Shown: one piece after another, positions 61,139-64,000 of the stretch
Layout: every line of letters begins with the position of its first letter
Numbering within the stretch: the stretch's first letter is position 1
NCBI RefSeq assembly: GCF_002112505.1
Contig: NZ_NEHW01000010.1
Location: forward strand, 1-64,000
Source: Pseudomonas sp. R28(2017)
GTDB lineage: Bacteria; Pseudomonadota; Gammaproteobacteria; Pseudomonadales; Pseudomonadaceae
Direction of reading: 5' to 3'
DNA: 64,000 nt
Made by a program: the position numbers and the translations under genes
Notes under the pieces: model-generated
The model's input: only the letters and a program-made list of their open reading frames with translations
What the model was told of the DNA's origin: nothing
The model's database searches: none

Positions 61139-62290
61139 ATGTCAGTGCACAAGACCGCATTGCTCGGCGCCGTGACCGGCGCGCTGCTGGCCAGCGCCGG
61201 CCTGCAGGCTGCCGAGCTGCCCAAGGCCCTGGGCGCCGGCGAAGGCCGGCTGGATATCGTCGCCTGGCCCGGCTATATCGAGCGCGGTGAAAGCGACAAG
61301 GCCTATGACTGGGTCACCGGCTTCGAAAAGGAAACCGGCTGCAAGGTCAGCGTCAAGACCGCTGCCACCTCCGATGAAATGGTCAGCCTGATGACCAAGG
61401 GCGGCTACGATCTGGTCACCGCGTCCGGCGACGCCTCGCTGCGCCTGATCGTCGGCAAGCGCGTACAGCCCATCAACACGGCGCTGATCCCCAACTGGAA
61501 GCACATCGACCCACGCCTGCAGAACGGTGGCTGGTACGTAGTCGACAAACAGGTGTACGGCACGCCGTACCAGTGGGGCCCGAACGTGCTGCTCTACAAC
61601 ACCACCACCTTCAAACAGGCACCGACCAGCTGGAGCGTGGTGTTCGAGCCCCAGGACCTGCCCGATGGCAAGCCGAACAAGGGCCGCGTGCAGGCGTATG
61701 ACGGGCCGATCTACATCGCCGACGCGGCGCTGTACCTGAAGTCGGCCAAACCCGAGCTGGGGATCAAGGACCCGTACGAGCTCAATGAAGCCCAGTACAA
61801 GGCCGTGCTCGAACTGCTGCGCCAGCAGCAACCGCTGATCCACCGTTACTGGCACGACGCCACGGTACAGATGAGCGACGTGAAGAACGAAGGCGTGGTC
61901 GCCTCCAGTTCGTGGGGCTACATGGTCAACGGCCTGAAGGCCGAGAACCAGCCGGTGGCCTCGACCATTCCGAAGGAAGGCGCCACCGGCTGGGCCGACA
62001 CCACCATGCTGCACAGCGAGGCCAAGCACCCCAATTGCGCCTACAAGTGGATGGACTGGTCGTTGCAACCTAAGGTGCAGGGCGATGTGGCAGCCTGGTT
62101 CGGCTCGCTGCCGGCAGTGCCGGCAGCCTGCACCGGAAGTGAGCTGCTGGGGGCTGAAGGGTGCAAGACCAACGGCTTCGACAACTTCGACAAGATCGCC
62201 TTCTGGAAAACCCCACAGGCCCAGGGCGGCAAATTCGTGCCCTATAGCCGCTGGACCCAGGATTACATTGCGATCATGGGCGGGCGCTGA
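61139..62290 (+). CDS. ydcS: YdcS-type ABC transporter substrate-binding protein
   Basis: A 383-residue periplasmic protein with signal peptide (AVTGALLASAGLQA|AELP). It begins the mature part with LDIVAWPGYIERGES, and has the polyamine-binding-protein features DLVTASGDASLRL and GTPYQWGPNVLLYN. With the ATPase and permease downstream it forms a putrescine/spermidine-like importer (YdcSTUV type). The substrate is inferred from family only. A GAAGAGGGA ribosome site precedes the ATG at 61139. Confidence 0.88.
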   Translation: MSVHKTALLGAVTGALLASAGLQAAELPKALGAGEGRLDIVAWPGYIERGESDKAYDWVTGFEKETGCKVSVKTAATSDEMVSLMTKGGYDLVTASGDASLRLIVGKRVQPINTALIPNWKHIDPRLQNGGWYVVDKQVYGTPYQWGPNVLLYNTTTFKQAPTSWSVVFEPQDLPDGKPNKGRVQAYDGPIYIADAALYLKSAKPELGIKDPYELNEAQYKAVLELLRQQQPLIHRYWHDATVQMSDVKNEGVVASSSWGYMVNGLKAENQPVASTIPKEGATGWADTTMLHSEAKHPNCAYKWMDWSLQPKVQGDVAAWFGSLPAVPAACTGSELLGAEGCKTNGFDNFDKIAFWKTPQAQGGKFVPYSRWTQDYIAIMGGR

Positions 62291-62308
62291 GGCCGGTTGA
62301 AGCCTGCA

Positions 62309-62348
62309 CCGGCCTCTTCGCGCCCCGACTTGCCCGCGAAGAGGCCGG
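62309..62348. repeat. REP-like hairpin between ydcS and ydcT
   Basis: CCGGCCTCTTCGCG (62309-62322) and CGCGAAGAGGCCGG (62335-62348) form a perfect 14-base stem with a 12-base loop. It contains the same CCCCGACTTGCCCGCGAA stretch as the repeat after dapC. It may reduce read-through or protect the ydcS mRNA end, giving more binding protein than ATPase. Confidence 0.65.
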
Positions 62349-62381
62349 CGCAGAAGAAAGACAGTTGTCAGGAGCCCACGC

Positions 62382-63422
62382 ATGCCCCTAGCCGTCCAGT
62401 TCACCCAGGTTTCCCGCACTTTCGGCGAGGTCAAGGCCGTCGACCAGGTCAGCATCGACATCGAAGACGGCGAATTCTTCTCCATGCTCGGCCCCTCCGG
62501 CTCGGGCAAGACCACCTGCCTGCGCCTGATCGCCGGCTTCGAGCAACCCAACAGCGGCTCGATCCGCATCCATGGCGTCGAGGCTGCCGGCGTGCCGCCC
62601 TACCAGCGCGACGTCAACACCGTGTTCCAGGATTACGCCCTGTTCCCGCACATGAACGTGCGCGACAACATCGCCTATGGCCTCAAGGTCAAGGGCGTGG
62701 CCAAGGCCGAACGCCAGGCGCGCGCTGAAGAAGCGCTGGCCATGGTCGCCCTGGCCGGCTACGGCGAACGCAAACCGGCGCAACTCTCCGGCGGCCAGCG
62801 CCAACGCGTGGCCCTGGCCCGCGCCCTGGTCAACCGGCCACGGGTGCTGCTGCTCGACGAGCCACTGGGCGCACTCGACCTGAAGCTGCGCGAACAGATG
62901 CAGGGCGAATTGAAGAAGCTGCAGCGCCAGCTGGGCATAACCTTCATCTTCGTCACCCACGACCAGACCGAAGCGCTGTCGATGTCGGACCGGGTAGCGG
63001 TGTTCAACCGTGGCCGCATCGAGCAGGTCGACACGCCACGCAACCTGTACATGAAACCCGCGACCACCTTCGTCGCCGAGTTCGTCGGCACCTCCAACGT
63101 CATCCGTGGCGACCTCGCCGAACAGCTCAGCGGCAGCCGCTCGCCGTTTTCCATTCGCCCCGAGCATATCCGCCTGGTGGATCAGCCTGGCCAGGCGCAA
63201 GACATTCAGCTTGGCGGCCTGCTGCGCGACGTGCAGTATCAGGGCAGCGCCACCCGCTACGAAGTACAGCTGAACAGCGGCCAACTTCTGGCCGTGAGCC
63301 ACGCCAACGACCGCTGGCAGGAGCAGCCACGGCCCTGGCAGGCCGGCCAGCAGGTGCAGGTGCGCTGGCCACGCGAAGCGATGACCGCACTGCAGGAAAC
63401 CGTGCTGGCAGAGGCCCGCTGA
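62382..63422 (+). CDS. ydcT: ABC transporter ATP-binding protein (PotA/YdcT type)
   Basis: A 346-residue ATPase with Walker A (GPSGSGKTT), Q-loop (NTVFQDYALFP), signature (LSGGQRQRVALARAL), Walker B (RVLLLDEPLGALD) and H-loop (FVTHDQTEA). The C-terminal TOBE domain begins about residue 240 (VAEFVGTSNVIRGD). It powers the YdcS-linked importer. It lies 91 bases after ydcS and ends one base before the permease start. Confidence 0.93.
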   Translation: MPLAVQFTQVSRTFGEVKAVDQVSIDIEDGEFFSMLGPSGSGKTTCLRLIAGFEQPNSGSIRIHGVEAAGVPPYQRDVNTVFQDYALFPHMNVRDNIAYGLKVKGVAKAERQARAEEALAMVALAGYGERKPAQLSGGQRQRVALARALVNRPRVLLLDEPLGALDLKLREQMQGELKKLQRQLGITFIFVTHDQTEALSMSDRVAVFNRGRIEQVDTPRNLYMKPATTFVAEFVGTSNVIRGDLAEQLSGSRSPFSIRPEHIRLVDQPGQAQDIQLGGLLRDVQYQGSATRYEVQLNSGQLLAVSHANDRWQEQPRPWQAGQQVQVRWPREAMTALQETVLAEAR

Positions 63423-63423
63423 C

Positions 63424-64000
63424 ATGCGCCGCCTATCCGACCTGCTGTACCGGCGCCCCAACCTGTACCTGGCACTGCTGCTGATCCCCCCGCTGACCTG
63501 GTTCGGCGCCATCTATCTGGGCTCGCTGCTCAGCTTGCTGTGGCAGGGCTTCTACACCTTCGACGACTTCACCATGGCGGTCACCCCGGAGCTGACCCTG
63601 GGCAACTTCGCCGCGCTGTTCAACCCGTCCAACTTCGACATCATCCTGCGCACCCTGGCCATGGCCGTGGCGGTATCGCTGGCCAGTGCGGTGCTGGCCT
63701 TCCCGATCGCCTACTACATGGCGCGCTACACCAGCGGCAAGACCAAGGCGTTCTTCTACATTGCGGTGATGATGCCGATGTGGGCCAGCTACATCGTCAA
63801 GACCTATGCCTGGACCCTGCTGCTGGCCAAGGGCGGCGTGGCCCAGTGGTTCGTCCAGCAGTTGCACCTGGACGCCTTGCTGCAGGCCGTGCTGGCGGTG
63901 CCTGGCGTTGGCGGCAGCACCTTGTCGACCTCGCACCTGGGGCGCTTCATGGTGTTCGTGTACATCTGGCTGCCGTTCATGATCCTGCCGATCCAGGCCT
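63424..64000 (+). CDS. ydcU: ABC transporter permease (YdcU/PotB type), cut by window end
   Basis: The first 192 codons of a permease are present; the gene continues past the right edge. A short basic N-terminus precedes TM1 (LYLALLLIPPLTWFGAIYLG). TM helices at about 70-95 and 105-125 follow, with VMMPMWASYIVKTYAW. The EAA motif region is not yet reached. The ATG at 63424 lies one base after the ydcT stop. Confidence 0.9.
   Translation, partial: MRRLSDLLYRRPNLYLALLLIPPLTWFGAIYLGSLLSLLWQGFYTFDDFTMAVTPELTLGNFAALFNPSNFDIILRTLAMAVAVSLASAVLAFPIAYYMARYTSGKTKAFFYIAVMMPMWASYIVKTYAWTLLLAKGGVAQWFVQQLHLDALLQAVLAVPGVGGSTLSTSHLGRFMVFVYIWLPFMILPIQA

Overview
The window is a high-GC stretch of core chromosome from a fluorescent Pseudomonas, most likely the P. 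putida group. The basis is gene content and order (bamA-rseP-dxr-cdsA-uppS-frr-pyrH-tsf-rpsB, map-glnD-dapC, dapD-csdA-csdE, ndvB-like/dapE, adk-ppc, lysS-prfB-wspRFEDCBA), putida-type REP elements with GCGGGC..GCCCGC and GCGGCTAAAGCCGC cores, and protein sequences close to known Pseudomonas families. No rRNA, tRNA, IS element, prophage or CRISPR array is visible.

Layout. 1-7.7 kb (minus strand): translation and envelope block, with rpsB-tsf and then a tightly packed pyrH-frr-uppS-cdsA-dxr-rseP-bamA run (overlapping stops and starts). 8.0-12.8 kb (plus): map, glnD, dapC. 12.8-15.3 kb: a CPA1-type antiporter (minus), then a small higBA toxin-antitoxin module with its own promoter and operator palindrome. 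15.4-18.5 kb: ArsC-like reductase, dapD, then the cysteine desulfurase pair csdA-csdE. 18.6-25 kb: tcdA (minus), an NdvB-like GH17-GT2 glucan synthase, dapE, rlmA, a small conserved protein and a cold-shock protein. 25.1-28.8 kb: plsB, a YbaY-type lipoprotein and a DUF4197 protein. 28.9-33.9 kb: an RND efflux pair with a divergent TetR regulator and a palindromic operator. 34-38.2 kb: rsmJ, a protein with an internal duplication, and a four-gene minus operon (95-aa protein, DUF72, ICL/PEPM-like lyase, extensin-like). 38.3-43.2 kb: tsaB, adk, ppc and a small conserved gene. 43.4-44.7 kb: a DUF4398 lipoprotein and the OmpA-like lptF. 44.9-48.8 kb: an incompletely understood minus cluster (small membrane protein, lipoprotein alpha/beta hydrolase, QEGLA-motif protein, lipoprotein, TetR regulator). 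48.9-60.1 kb: lysS, prfB with a +1 programmed frameshift, and the complete Wsp surface-sensing / c-di-GMP operon. 60.2-64 kb: a DUF533/TerB protein and the start of a ydcSTU polyamine-type ABC transporter, cut by the window edge.

How the parts work together. The lysine/diaminopimelate genes dapC, dapD and dapE lie within 11 kb. csdA, csdE and tcdA form the sulfur-transfer set tied to cyclic t6A modification of tRNA, and tsaB belongs to the t6A step before it. WspA senses surface contact; WspB/D couple it to the kinase WspE, WspC and WspF set adaptation, and WspR makes c-di-GMP. REP elements sit mostly between convergent genes.

I found no clearly new multi-gene defence or metabolic system. 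The best candidate for an under-described function is the coupled operon at 44.9-47.4 kb. Its QEGLA protein carries an HExxxH motif with a spaced Glu, as in the MATCAP-type metallopeptidases, and it is translationally coupled to a lipoprotein hydrolase and a small single-span membrane protein. Other points of note are the competing hairpins in the rpsB leader, the duplicated-motif protein at 34.9 kb, the REP mosaics and the higBA insertion.
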